Positions 25,556 to 34,902 of a stretch of 64,000 nucleotides of DNA are shown here, piece after piece. Source of the DNA: Streptomyces sp. DvalAA-43. Lineage in GTDB: Bacteria > Actinomycetota > Actinomycetes > Streptomycetales > Streptomycetaceae. Every line of letters begins with the position of its first letter. Position 1 is the first letter of the stretch. The notes beneath the pieces are model-generated. The model was not told the DNA's origin. It searched no databases and saw only the letters and a program-made list of their open reading frames with translations. The stretch is taken from the NCBI RefSeq assembly GCF_900091725.1, contig NZ_FMBW01000091.1, positions 124,001 through 188,000 of the forward strand. Reading direction: 5' to 3'. Position numbers and translations under genes: made by a program.

Positions 25556-26760
25556 ATGTTCATCTGCACTGGTTCCTGCCCACCGGCGGTGACGGGCGCA
25601 CGCTCGTCGACCGGCACGCGTACACCGACGGCGGGATCAGGCGGGACCGGATCACTCCGGTGAGCGGGGTGCGCGCTCCCGACATCGAGTATCTGGCGCA
25701 GATCGCCAAGGCCGCCGAGCAGTTGGGCTTCGAAGCCGTGCTGACGCCCACCGGGACCTGGTGCGAGGACGCCTGGCTGACCACGGTGGCCCTGTCCCAG
25801 CACACCGAACGGCTGAAGTTCCTGGTGGCGTTCCGGCCGGGGGTGATCTCGCCGGTGCTCGCCGCGCAGATGGCGGCGACCTATCAGCGGATCACCCGGG
25901 GGCGGCTGCTGCTCAATGTCGTCACGGGCGGCGACTCGACGGAGCAGCGGCGGTTCGGTGACCATCTGGACCATGACCGGCGCTACGCGCGGACCGCGGA
26001 GTTCCTGTCGGTGGTGCGGGGTGCGTGGAGCGGGCAGCCCTTCGATTTCGACGGTGCGCACTACCAGGTGGAAGGCGGGCTGACCGCGCTGCCGCCGGAC
26101 CCGCTGCCGGACGTCTTCTTCGGCGGTTCGTCGGCGGCGGCCGGTCCGGTGGCCGCCGCGCACGCCGATGTCTATCTGACCTGGGGCGAGCCGCCGGCCG
26201 CGGTGAAGGAGAAGATCGACTGGATCCGCGGCCTCGCCGAGGAGCAGGGCCGTACGGTCCGTTTCGGCATCCGGCTGCACACGATCTCGCGCGACTCCTC
26301 GCGCGAGGCATGGGCGACGGCCGACCGGCTGCTGGGCGATCTCGATCCCGAGACGATCGCCACGGCCCAGCAGGCGCTGGGGCGGAGCGAGTCGGTCGGG
26401 CAGCAACGGATGCTGGCGCTGCACGGCGGCTCGCGCGACAAGCTGGAGGTCTCACCGAACCTGTGGGCGGGAGTCGGTCTGGTACGGGGTGGTGCGGGCA
26501 CCGCGCTGGTCGGGAGTCATGCGGAGGTCGCCGACCGGATCGAGGAGTACCACGCGCTGGGTGTGGAGCACTTCGTCCTGTCCGGCTACCCGCATCTGGA
26601 GGAGGCGTACTGGTTCGGCGAGGGCGTCACGCCCGAACTGGCGGCACGCGGCCTGCTGTCGACCGTACCCGCGTCGCCGCTGCTCGGAGTGCCCGCCGCC
26701 AACGGCAGGCCCGCGTCCGCGCCGGGCGGGGCGCCGCTGTTGGTCGCCGGGGGCCGCTGA
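25552..26760 (+). CDS. ssuD: FMNH2-dependent alkanesulfonate monooxygenase
   Basis: A 402-aa LLM-class flavoprotein that begins at the conserved VHLHWFLPTGGDGR. Other SsuD features are LTPTGTWCEDAW, RGRLLLNVVTGGD, DVFFGGSSAAA and HTISRDSSREAW. It releases sulfite from alkanesulfonates using FMNH2 and O2. The ATG at 25552 overlaps the ssuA TGA. No SsuE-type flavin reductase is in the operon, so reduced flavin must come from another locus. Confidence 0.92.
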   Translation: MNVHLHWFLPTGGDGRTLVDRHAYTDGGIRRDRITPVSGVRAPDIEYLAQIAKAAEQLGFEAVLTPTGTWCEDAWLTTVALSQHTERLKFLVAFRPGVISPVLAAQMAATYQRITRGRLLLNVVTGGDSTEQRRFGDHLDHDRRYARTAEFLSVVRGAWSGQPFDFDGAHYQVEGGLTALPPDPLPDVFFGGSSAAAGPVAAAHADVYLTWGEPPAAVKEKIDWIRGLAEEQGRTVRFGIRLHTISRDSSREAWATADRLLGDLDPETIATAQQALGRSESVGQQRMLALHGGSRDKLEVSPNLWAGVGLVRGGAGTALVGSHAEVADRIEEYHALGVEHFVLSGYPHLEEAYWFGEGVTPELAARGLLSTVPASPLLGVPAANGRPASAPGGAPLLVAGGR

Positions 26761-26892
26761 CCGGTCGGCGAGGAGAACGGTGGAGACCGGCGGGGCGCTG
26801 CGTCGTCGCGCCGGTCCGCCGGCGGGCGCTGATGGGGAAGGGGCCACGGGTGTTCGGGGAAGATCCGCAGCCCGCGCAGAGTTAGTAGAAGT

Positions 26893-28017
26893 GTGAACAA
26901 CTTCGGGGTGGTCGCTGCGCGCAACATCGATGTCGTCGTGATCGGCGCCGGACAGGCCGGGCTGTCCGCCGCCTACCATCTGCGCCGCACCGGCCTGGAG
27001 CCCGATCGCGACTTCGTCGTGCTCGACCACGCCCCGCGCCCCGGCGGCGCCTGGCAGTTCCGCTGGCCCTCGCTGACGTACGGCAAGGTCCACGGCATGC
27101 ATGCCCTGCCCGGCATGGAACTCACCGGAGCGGACGACGACCGGCCCTCCTCCGAGGTGATCGGCGCGTACTTCGCCCGGTACGAGCACACCTTCGACCT
27201 GCGGGTCCACCGCCCCGTCGAGGTGACCGCGGTACGGGAGGGGGCCGAGGGGCGGCTGCTCGTCGAGACCTCCGAGGGGGTGTACGCCGCCCGTGCCCTG
27301 ATCAACGCCACCGGCACCTGGGACCGGCCGTTCTGGCCGCGCTACCCGGGCCAGGAGAGCTTCCTGGGGCGGCAGCTGCACACCGCGGACTACCCGGGTC
27401 CGGCCGGATTCGCCGGTCAGCGCGTGGTGGTGGTCGGCGGCGGTGCCTCCGGTACGCAGCACCTGATGGAGATCGCCGAGGTGGCGGCCGAGACGTACTG
27501 GGTGACGCGCCGGCCACCGGTCTTCCGGGACGGCCCCTTCGACGCGGACCGGGGACGGGCCGCGGTGGCGCTGGTGGAGGAGCGGGTACGGCGCGGGCTG
27601 CCGCCGCGGAGCGTGGTGAGCGTGACCGGGCTACCGCTCACCGACGCGGTGCGGCGCGCCCGCGAGACGGGGGTCCTCGACCGGCTGCCGATGTTCGACC
27701 GGATCACGCCGGGCGGGGTCGCGTGGGACGACGGCCGGACGGTCGAGGCGGATGTCATCCTCTGGGCCACCGGCTTCCGGGCCGCCATCGATCACCTCGC
27801 ACCGCTGAAGCTGCGCGAGCCGGGCGGCGGCATCCGGGTCGAGGACACCCGGGCGGTACGGGACGCCCGCATCCATCTCGTGGGGTACGGGCCGTCCGCC
27901 AGCACGATCGGCGCCAACCGGGCGGGGCGGGCCGCCGTGCGCGCGATCGGCCGGCTGCTGGACGGGACGGGCCCGGCGGCGGAGGCCGACGGGGCGCTCG
28001 CGCCCGCCCCGGTGTGA
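26893..28017 (+). CDS. FAD-dependent monooxygenase-like oxidoreductase (CzcO/FMO group)
   Basis: A 374-aa flavoprotein with the FAD-binding GAGQAGLSAAYHL near the N-terminus, a second Rossmann motif VVVGGGASGTQH for NADPH, and a late ATGF motif (ILWATGFRAAIDHL). It is at the short end of the flavin-containing monooxygenase/Baeyer-Villiger range. A GTG at 26893 is used. It lies 132 bp after ssuD on the same strand and could extend the organosulfur pathway, but may have an independent role. It converges on the MltG-like gene. Confidence 0.85.
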   Translation: MNNFGVVAARNIDVVVIGAGQAGLSAAYHLRRTGLEPDRDFVVLDHAPRPGGAWQFRWPSLTYGKVHGMHALPGMELTGADDDRPSSEVIGAYFARYEHTFDLRVHRPVEVTAVREGAEGRLLVETSEGVYAARALINATGTWDRPFWPRYPGQESFLGRQLHTADYPGPAGFAGQRVVVVGGGASGTQHLMEIAEVAAETYWVTRRPPVFRDGPFDADRGRAAVALVEERVRRGLPPRSVVSVTGLPLTDAVRRARETGVLDRLPMFDRITPGGVAWDDGRTVEADVILWATGFRAAIDHLAPLKLREPGGGIRVEDTRAVRDARIHLVGYGPSASTIGANRAGRAAVRAIGRLLDGTGPAAEADGALAPAPV

Positions 28018-28029
28018 CGGTGCGGGCCC

Positions 28030-28878
28030 TCAGCCGGCGGACGCGCCGCGGTGGTTGCGGTTGAACTCCGCCACGTTCTTCTGCTGTTCCGTGTAGCTGC
28101 TGGTGAAGCGGGTGTCCCCGGGTGCGACCGTGACGAAGTACAGCCATGCTCCGGGAGTGGGGGCGATCGCCGCCGTCATCGCCTGCTCCCCCGGGTTCCC
28201 GATGGGCGTGGGCGGCAGCCCCTTGCGTTCGTAGCTGTTGTACGGGCTGTCGATCTTCGTGTCGCCCTTGGTGGTGTGCAGGGTGCTGCGGTTCAGGGCG
28301 TAGTTGAGCGTGGAGTCCATCTGGAGCGGCATGCCCCGGTCCACCCGATTGTAGACGACCCTGGCCACCTTGCCCATGTCGGCCGCCGAGTCCGCCTCGG
28401 CCTGCACGATGCTGGCGATCGTCACCGTCCGGTACACCGATACGCCGTTGCGCCGCGCGCCCGCGGCGATGTGATCCGCACCGAACCGTTCGACCGCGGT
28501 GTCGACCATGTACGTGAGCAGGCCCCGCGGGGTCGTGCCGGAGGTGATGGGGTAGGTCGCCGGGAAGAGGTAGCCCTCGGGGTTCCCCTTCGCCTCGGCC
28601 GGGAGCGCCAGATCCGCCGTGCCCGCGGCCTTCTCGGTGGTCCCGGGTTCGACCGCGAGGGCCTTGTCGACCGCCGCGTAGACCTGGGAGGCGCGCCAGC
28701 CCTCCGGAATCACGAGCGAACGGGCCCGCTCGACCCGTGGCGCCCTCGTCAGCAGCGGTACGAGCACGGCCGCTGCCACGACCAGGACGAGCACGATGCC
28801 GATGAACAGCGCCAGACGGCCGCGCCGGGTCGGGCGGAGCGTGCGGCGGGGCGGGGTGTCCGGGGACTCGTTCGCCAT
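28030..28878 (-). CDS. mltG: MltG-like endolytic transglycosylase (YceG family)
   Basis: A 282-aa protein with one N-terminal membrane helix (about 22-45) and a YceG/MltG domain: IPEGWRASQVYAAVD, EGYLFPATYPI, the catalytic-region ASIVQAEADSAADM with the conserved Glu, VVYNRVDRGMPLQMDST, and PTPIGNPGEQAM. MltG cleaves nascent glycan strands and sets their length. It is a shorter paralogue than the usual ~350-600-aa actinobacterial MltG in the aroE/ruvX region, so it may be an accessory copy. The ATG at 28878 opens a charged cytoplasmic tail. Confidence 0.9.
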   Translation of the reverse strand: MANESPDTPPRRTLRPTRRGRLALFIGIVLVLVVAAAVLVPLLTRAPRVERARSLVIPEGWRASQVYAAVDKALAVEPGTTEKAAGTADLALPAEAKGNPEGYLFPATYPITSGTTPRGLLTYMVDTAVERFGADHIAAGARRNGVSVYRTVTIASIVQAEADSAADMGKVARVVYNRVDRGMPLQMDSTLNYALNRSTLHTTKGDTKIDSPYNSYERKGLPPTPIGNPGEQAMTAAIAPTPGAWLYFVTVAPGDTRFTSSYTEQQKNVAEFNRNHRGASAG

Positions 28879-29109
28879 GCGGGCACGCTATCCCGCCGTC
28901 CCGAGCCACGGCCCGGACGACACGGTTCCCTCATTTCGCGAAGGGAACACACGAACAGGGGATCGGATGTTCGCTGGAACGCGTGATCGTCTCGCCATTC
29001 GTTGCTCAACTCCCCTGCGGCGCAGGATGATTACAGGGCGCAAGCGACGGGCTGCAGACCGCGACTGTGCTGTCCCAACACATGCACCATGTACAAGGAG
29101 AACCACCGA

Positions 29110-29169
29110 ATGAACATCATCACCAACCTGCTCGCCGGCATCGTCCACTTCGTGGGTTGGCTCATCTGA
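29110..29169 (+). CDS. 19-aa hydrophobic micropeptide, unknown function
   Basis: The peptide MNIITNLLAGIVHFVGWLI is a single amphipathic/hydrophobic helix ending at TGA (29167-29169). A strong AAGGAG ribosome site ends 9 bp before the ATG, which is unusually good for this genome and argues for real translation. A GC-rich region with inverted repeats follows. It lies alone between two leftward genes. Possible roles include a membrane-active signal, toxin-like peptide or regulator of a membrane complex; none can be chosen from sequence. Confidence 0.65.
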   Translation: MNIITNLLAGIVHFVGWLI

Positions 29170-29270
29170 CCATTGCTCCGCCCGGCGCCGTCGCTCCCCG
29201 TCCCACGGGAGCGGCGGCGTCGCCGCGTGTCCGGCCTCCCCGGGGGCGGGGGCACCCCCGGCCCCTCGCA

Positions 29271-31076
29271 TCAGCTCGCCGCGTGGGCGGGCTGGGTGTC
29301 CCTGCGGACCAGCGCGGCATAGCGGCCGTCCTCCTGGAGCAGCCCCTCGTGGCTGCCGCGCTCGGCGATCCTGCCGCCGTCCAGGACGACGATCTGGTCG
29401 GCGTCGCGGACGGTGGAGAGCCGGTGCGCGATGGTGAGGGTGGTGCGCCCCTCGGAGAGCGCGTCGATGGCTTCCTGCACGGCGGATTCCGTACGGGTGT
29501 CGAGGGCGCTCGTCGCCTCGTCGAGCACCAGGACGGGCGGGTCGCGCAGGATCGTGCGGGCGATGGCGAGGCGCTGCTTCTCCCCGCCCGAGAAGCGGTA
29601 ACCGCGCTCGCCGACGAGGGTGTCGTAGCCGTCGGGGAGCGAGGCGATGTGGTCGTGGATCTGGGCAGCGCGGGCCGCCGCCTCGATCTCGGCATCGGTC
29701 GCGTCCGGCTTGGCGAAGCGCAGATTGTCGGCGACCGAGGCGTGGAAGAGGTAGGTCTCCTGGGAGACCACGCCCACGGCTCTCGCCAGGGTGTCGAAAT
29801 CGAGATCGCGCACATCGACCCCGTCGAGCGTGACCCGGCCGCCGGTGACGTCGTAGAGCCTGGGGACCAGATAGCCGAGTGTGGACTTGCCGGACCCGGT
29901 CGGTCCGACGACCGCCAGGCTGCCGCCGGCCGGGACGGTCACGTCGATGCCGTCGAGGGTCGGGCCGCTCTTCTCGTCGTAGCTGAAATCGACGCCCTCG
30001 AAGCGGACCTCGCCTCGGATCCGCTCCAGCCGGACCGGATGCTCGGGCTCGGTGATGTCCACGTCGAGGTCGAGGTACTCGAAGATCCGCTGGAAGAGCG
30101 CGAGGGACGTCTGCATGTCCACACCGGTGGAGAGCAGGCTCACGGCGGGCCGGAAGAGGCCCTGCTGGAGCGAGACGAAGGCGACGAGGGTTCCGATGGA
30201 GACGTCGGGGCCGCCGGACTGCAGGGCGAGGCCCGCCGCCCAGTAGATGACGGCGGGCATGGCGGCCATGACGAGGCCGATCGTGGACATCCGCCACCGC
30301 CCGGCCATGCTGGAACGCACTTCGAGGTCGACGAGCTTCTCGGACTCCTCGGCGAAGCCCTTGGTGAGGGAGTCCGAACGGCCCATCGTCCGGCCGAGCA
30401 GGATGCCGCTGACCGAGAGCGACTCGGTGACCGTGGCCGCCATGGCGGCCATCTGCTGCTGACGCCGGGTGGTGATCCGCTTGCGCTCGCGGCCGACCCG
30501 GCGGCTGATCCAGACGAAGACCGGCAGCAGCAGGAGCGAGACCACGGTGAGCCGCCAGTCGAGCGCCAGCATGGCGACGACCGTGGCGATGACCGCGGTG
30601 AGATTGGAGACCAGGGACGTCGCGGTGGAGGTGACCGTCGCCTGCATGCCGCCGATGTCGTTGGCTATGCGGGACTGGACCTCGCCGGTGCGCGTCCGGG
30701 TGAAGAAGGCGAGCGGCATCCGCTGCAGCTGGGCGTAGACGGCGGTGCGCAGGTCGTGCATGACCCGCTGGCCGACCGTGGTGGAGATCAGGGTCTGCAG
30801 GACGCCGAAGATGCTGTTCAGCACGGCGGTGAGGATCATGCCGAGGGCGAGCAGCGACAACAGTCCCGTACGCCCCTGGGGAATGGCCTCGTCCAGGATC
30901 TCGCGCAGAAGGAACGGCGAGGCGACCGACACCAGCGACGAGGCGCCGACGAGCAGACCGACCAGGGCGAGCCGGCCCCGGTAGGGACGGAAGAGGCGCA
31001 GGATGCGGCGCACCTCGGCGGGCGGACGGTTCGCGTCCTTCGGCGGGGGTGTCCAGTTGATTGTGTCGGGTTTCAT
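29271..31076 (-). CDS. ABC exporter, fused membrane-ATPase half-transporter
   Basis: A 601-aa type IV (ABCB/MsbA-like) half-transporter: six membrane helices, then an ATPase domain with Walker A VGPTGSGKST, signature FSGGEKQRLAIA, Walker B VLVLDEATSALD and H-loop IAHRLST, all intact. It probably works as a homodimeric multidrug or lipid exporter. The ATG at 31076 follows AAGGAGCCC. The same frame stays open far upstream, but that part is a shadow of the dehydrogenase gene. It is divergent from a marR gene across a palindromic operator, so MarR control is likely. Confidence 0.93.
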   Translation of the reverse strand: MKPDTINWTPPPKDANRPPAEVRRILRLFRPYRGRLALVGLLVGASSLVSVASPFLLREILDEAIPQGRTGLLSLLALGMILTAVLNSIFGVLQTLISTTVGQRVMHDLRTAVYAQLQRMPLAFFTRTRTGEVQSRIANDIGGMQATVTSTATSLVSNLTAVIATVVAMLALDWRLTVVSLLLLPVFVWISRRVGRERKRITTRRQQQMAAMAATVTESLSVSGILLGRTMGRSDSLTKGFAEESEKLVDLEVRSSMAGRWRMSTIGLVMAAMPAVIYWAAGLALQSGGPDVSIGTLVAFVSLQQGLFRPAVSLLSTGVDMQTSLALFQRIFEYLDLDVDITEPEHPVRLERIRGEVRFEGVDFSYDEKSGPTLDGIDVTVPAGGSLAVVGPTGSGKSTLGYLVPRLYDVTGGRVTLDGVDVRDLDFDTLARAVGVVSQETYLFHASVADNLRFAKPDATDAEIEAAARAAQIHDHIASLPDGYDTLVGERGYRFSGGEKQRLAIARTILRDPPVLVLDEATSALDTRTESAVQEAIDALSEGRTTLTIAHRLSTVRDADQIVVLDGGRIAERGSHEGLLQEDGRYAALVRRDTQPAHAAS

Positions 31077-31162
31077 GGGCTCCTTCGGAGGGGGTGCGGC
31101 GGCCGTGACCCCGAACGGGGCTCGGGCAGGCGCTCGGGCGGGCCGATTTCGAGAGCCTAGCT

Positions 31163-31185
31163 CATTGTTACCTATACTCACAATG
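31163..31185. promoter_or_regulatory. MarR operator and divergent promoter region
   Basis: An inverted repeat CATTGT-N11-ACAATG spans the 135-bp gap between the exporter and marR. A TATACT (31173-31178) inside it is a good rightward -10, 33 bp before the marR start. A repressor bound here would shut both genes. Confidence 0.65.
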
Positions 31186-31211
31186 AACAGGGTCCTGATA
31201 TTGTTCCCTCC

Positions 31212-31655
31212 ATGGACTCCTCCGACGCCGATGGCGTGCTCGCCGAGCAGCTGCTGAGGGTGACCCGCAGACTCCAGCGGATCCAGAGCCGCCAGCTGGA
31301 GCCGATGGGCATCACCCCCGCCCAGTTCCGGCTGCTCCGCACCGTCGCGCATTACGACGGCCCGCCCCGGATGGCCGATCTCGCGCAACGCCTGGATGTC
31401 GTCCCGCGCGCCGTGACCACCCTGGTCGACGGACTGGAGGCGAGCGGGCGGGTGCGTCGCGCCCCCGATCCGGACAGCCGCCGCGTGGTCCGCATCGAGA
31501 TCACCGAGGAGGGCCTCGCCACCCTCCGGTCGCTGCGCGACGCGCGCCGGGCCGCCGCGGAGGAGATCCTGGCCCCACTCACCGCCGATCAGCGCGAGGT
31601 GCTCGGCGGGCTGCTGTCCGCCCTGGTCGACGGAATGCCGGAGCGACGCTGTTAG
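31212..31655 (+). CDS. MarR-family repressor
   Basis: A 147-aa winged-helix protein. The recognition region is MADLAQRLDVVPRAVTTLVDGLEASG, with the wing RRAPDPDSRRVVRIEITEEG. The ATG at 31212 gives the standard family length. It is divergent from the ABC exporter and is expected to repress both itself and the exporter until a drug-like ligand releases it. Confidence 0.9.
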   Translation: MDSSDADGVLAEQLLRVTRRLQRIQSRQLEPMGITPAQFRLLRTVAHYDGPPRMADLAQRLDVVPRAVTTLVDGLEASGRVRRAPDPDSRRVVRIEITEEGLATLRSLRDARRAAAEEILAPLTADQREVLGGLLSALVDGMPERRC

Positions 31656-31736
31656 ACACCGCCCGGACGGCCCCGCCCCCGCCGGGTGACGCACGTCCGC
31701 CGTGATACCGAACCGAACCGCCGAGGAGAGCTCGAC

Positions 31737-34688
31737 ATGCCACTGCTGGAGCCGAAGCCGGAAGCACTCCGCCCAGGTGCGGTACGTACGCCGTCCATGG
31801 ACCGGGTCCCCGACCGGCAGGCTCCGGGCACGCCCGAACCGCTGCGCGGCGACCTGCTCGCCCTGCTCGGGCCGGAGAAGGTGCTGTGGAAGGTCTCCGA
31901 CCTGGTCAAGTACGCCTCGGATGCCAGTCCCTACCGCTTCGTCCCCCAGGTCGTCGTGGTCCCGCAGGACATCGACGACATCGCCGCGGTCCTGTCGTAC
32001 GCGCACGCGCAGGGCCGCGAGGTCGTCTTCCGGGCGGCCGGCACCAGCCTGAACGGCCAGGCCCAGGGCGAGGACATCCTGGTCGACGTGCGCCACCACT
32101 GGGCGGGCATCGAGGTCCTGGACGACGGCGCACGGGCCCGCATCCGGCCGGGTACGACGATCGTGCGGGCCAACGCCGCCCTCGCCCGGCACGGCCGGCT
32201 GCTGGGCCCCGACCCGGCCAGCGCGATCGCCTGCACGATCGGCGGAGTCGTCGCCAACAACGCCTCGGGCATGACGGCGGGCACGACCCGCAATTCGTAC
32301 CGCACGGTCTCCTCCCTCACCTTCGTGCTGCCGAGCGGCACCGTCGTCGACACGGGCGCCCCGGCCGCGGACGAGGACCTCGCCCGCGCCGAGCCGGAGC
32401 TGTGCGCGGGGCTGCTGGCCCTGAAGGCGGAGATCGAGGCGGATGCCGCGCTCACCGCCCGGATCCGTGCCAAGTACGAGATCAAGAACACCAACGGCTA
32501 CCGCCTCGACGCCTTCCTGGACGGCTCGACGCCGGTCGGGATCCTGCGCGGTCTGATGGTCGGCTCCGAGGGCACCTTCGGCTTCATCTCCGAGGTCGTC
32601 TTCGACACGCTGCCGCTGGACCGGCGTGTCTCCACGGCCCTGCTGTTCTTCCCGTCCCTGACCGCGGCGGCGGCCGCCGTGCCCCGTTTCAACGAGGCGG
32701 GGGCGATCGCCGTCGAGCTGATGGACGGCAATACGCTGCGCGCCTCGGTGAGCGTCCGGGGCGTGCCCGCGGACTGGGCCGATCTGCCCAAGGAGACCGC
32801 GGCGCTGCTGGTGGAGTTCCGGGCCCCGGACGAGCCCGGCCAGGAGGCGTACGAGCGGGCGGCGGCGGCCGTGGTCGAGGGGCTCGACCTGGTCGCGCCC
32901 GTCCCCTCGGTGACCAACGGTTTCACCCGCGACGCCAAGGTCATCGCCGGGTACTGGAAGGCCCGCAAGGCGTTCGTCACCGCGGTCGGCGGCTCCCGGC
33001 CCTCGGGCACGACGCTGATCACGGAGGACTTCGCGGTGCCGCCCTCCCGGCTGGCCGAAGCCTGCGAGGCCCTGCTCTCGCTCCAGGCGGAACACGGCTT
33101 CGACGCCGCCGTGGCGGGCCACGCGGCCCACGGCAACCTCCACTTCCTGCTCGCCTTCGACGCGGCGAAGCCGTCCGACGTCGACCGCTACGCCGCGTTC
33201 ATGGACGACTTCTGCCGGCTGACGGTGGAGCGCTTCGACGGCTCGCTGAAGGCCGAGCACGCCACCGGCCGCAATATCGCCCCCTTCCTGGAGCTGGAGT
33301 GGGGCCCCAGGGCGACCGAGCTGATGTGGCGCACCAAGCAGATCATCGACCCCGACGGCGTCCTGGCCCCCCGGATCGTCCTCGACCGCGACCCGAAGGC
33401 CCATCTGCGCGGGCTGAAGACCATTCCCGAGGTCGAGGCGGTCGCCGACCCCTGCATCGAGTGCGGCTTCTGCGAGCCCACCTGTCCCAGCCACGATCTG
33501 ACCACGTCCCCGCGCCAGCGGATCGTGCTGCGCCGGGAGATGATGCGGCAGCCGGGCGGCTCCCCGGTGGAGACACAGCTGCTCGACGCCTACGGCTACG
33601 ACGCCGTCGACACCTGCGCGGGCGACTCGACGTGCAAGCTCGCCTGCCCGGTGGGCATCGACACCGGCGCGATGATGAAGGACTTCCGCCACCAGCGGCA
33701 CTCGCCGCGCGAGGAGCGGGTCGCGGCGCTCACCGCGAAGAACTTCAAGGCGGTGGAGGCTGCGGCGCGGCTCGCGGTGGCCGCCGCCGACCGGATCGGC
33801 GACCGGCTCGGCGACGGACCGCTGGAGACCATCACCGCTCTCGCCCGCAAGGCCGTGCGCCCCGATCTGGTGCCCGAGTGGCTCCCCGAGATTCCCGGGG
33901 CCGCCGCCCGGAAGCTGCCCAGGACCTCGCGCGTCGGGGCGAGCGCCGTCTACTACCCGGCGTGCGTGAACCGTATCTTCGGCGGCCCCGAGGGCCATCG
34001 CGGCCCGTCGCTGCCGCAGGCCGTCGTCGCCGTCTCGGCCCGCGCCGGAAAGCCGGTGTGGATCCCGGACGACGTGGCGGGCACCTGCTGCGCGACGATC
34101 TGGCACTCCAAGGGGTACGACGAGGGCAACGCCGTGATGGCCAACCGCATCGTGGAGGCGGCCTGGGGCTGGACGGCCGGCGGAAAGCTGCCACTGGTCG
34201 TCGACGCCTCGTCGTGCACCCTGGGCATCGCCCATGAGGTGGTGCCGTATCTCACCGATGACAACCGGGAGTTGCACCGCGAGCTGACCATCGTCGACTC
34301 CCTGGTCTGGGCGGCCGACGAACTGCTTCCCGGGCTGACGGTCCTCCGGAAGACCGGTTCGGCGGTCCTGCATCCGACGTGCTCCATGCAGCATCTGGAC
34401 GATGTGGAGCAGTTGCGTACGGTCGCGGAGGCCTGCGCCGAGGAGGTCGTGATCCCGGACGACGCCGGATGCTGTGCCTTCGCGGGCGACCGGGGCATGC
34501 TGCACAAGGAGTTGACGGCCTCGGCGACGGCGAAGGAGGCCGCCGAGGTGAACGGGCGCGCGTACGACGCCTATCTCTCGGCCAACCGGATGTGCGAGAT
34601 CGGAATGGACCGGGCCACGGGGCATACGTACTACTCGGTGCTGATGGAACTGGAGCGGGCGACCCGGCCGGGGGCCGTGGTGCGCTGA
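31737..34688 (+). CDS. FAD-linked, Fe-S 2-hydroxyacid (D-lactate/glycolate) dehydrogenase fusion
   Basis: A 983-aa single-chain GlcD-GlcF-type enzyme. The FAD-binding PCMH domain (AAGTSLNGQAQGEDILVDVR, ACTIGGVVANNASGM) and the FAD-oxidase C-terminal domain (HAAHGNLHFLLAFD) come first. They are followed by two 4Fe-4S motifs (CIECGFCEPTCPS and CAGDSTCKLACPVG) and a CCG cluster domain with HPTCSMQHL and DDAGCCAFAGDRG. It oxidises D-lactate or a related 2-hydroxyacid and passes electrons to the quinone pool. The ATG at 31737 follows GAGGAG. It has its own promoter region after marR and a strong terminator. Confidence 0.92.
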   Translation: MPLLEPKPEALRPGAVRTPSMDRVPDRQAPGTPEPLRGDLLALLGPEKVLWKVSDLVKYASDASPYRFVPQVVVVPQDIDDIAAVLSYAHAQGREVVFRAAGTSLNGQAQGEDILVDVRHHWAGIEVLDDGARARIRPGTTIVRANAALARHGRLLGPDPASAIACTIGGVVANNASGMTAGTTRNSYRTVSSLTFVLPSGTVVDTGAPAADEDLARAEPELCAGLLALKAEIEADAALTARIRAKYEIKNTNGYRLDAFLDGSTPVGILRGLMVGSEGTFGFISEVVFDTLPLDRRVSTALLFFPSLTAAAAAVPRFNEAGAIAVELMDGNTLRASVSVRGVPADWADLPKETAALLVEFRAPDEPGQEAYERAAAAVVEGLDLVAPVPSVTNGFTRDAKVIAGYWKARKAFVTAVGGSRPSGTTLITEDFAVPPSRLAEACEALLSLQAEHGFDAAVAGHAAHGNLHFLLAFDAAKPSDVDRYAAFMDDFCRLTVERFDGSLKAEHATGRNIAPFLELEWGPRATELMWRTKQIIDPDGVLAPRIVLDRDPKAHLRGLKTIPEVEAVADPCIECGFCEPTCPSHDLTTSPRQRIVLRREMMRQPGGSPVETQLLDAYGYDAVDTCAGDSTCKLACPVGIDTGAMMKDFRHQRHSPREERVAALTAKNFKAVEAAARLAVAAADRIGDRLGDGPLETITALARKAVRPDLVPEWLPEIPGAAARKLPRTSRVGASAVYYPACVNRIFGGPEGHRGPSLPQAVVAVSARAGKPVWIPDDVAGTCCATIWHSKGYDEGNAVMANRIVEAAWGWTAGGKLPLVVDASSCTLGIAHEVVPYLTDDNRELHRELTIVDSLVWAADELLPGLTVLRKTGSAVLHPTCSMQHLDDVEQLRTVAEACAEEVVIPDDAGCCAFAGDRGMLHKELTASATAKEAAEVNGRAYDAYLSANRMCEIGMDRATGHTYYSVLMELERATRPGAVVR

Positions 34689-34728
34689 CCGCCGGGGACG
34701 TTCGGTCCCCGTAGGCGCCCCCGGACAG

Positions 34729-34761
34729 CCGGGCGGGCTCGGCACATACGAGCCCGCCCGG
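34729..34761 (+). terminator. Intrinsic terminator after the dehydrogenase
   Basis: A perfect 13-bp stem (CCGGGCGGGCTCG at 34729-34741, complement 34749-34761) with a 7-nt loop is followed by CTTTC. It lies 40 bp after the dehydrogenase stop. Confidence 0.85.
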
Positions 34762-34902
34762 CTTTCGCATGTGTACGAAAGTCCATGGTTTCAAAACAGG
34801 AGTCCAATCACTCCCCTTGCGCAACAGCAGACCCGACTACCAAGGTCCATCACGAGGTTCATTCACCAGCCGCGCACGTCAGACCCCCCTTACGGAGGAT
34901 CG

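Noticed and set aside
31077..34745. Apparent 1,200-residue N-terminal extension of the ABC exporter on the minus strand
   Set aside because: It lies opposite the FAD/Fe-S dehydrogenase, has no recognisable domain, and the exporter has a clean ATG with AAGGAG at 31,076.
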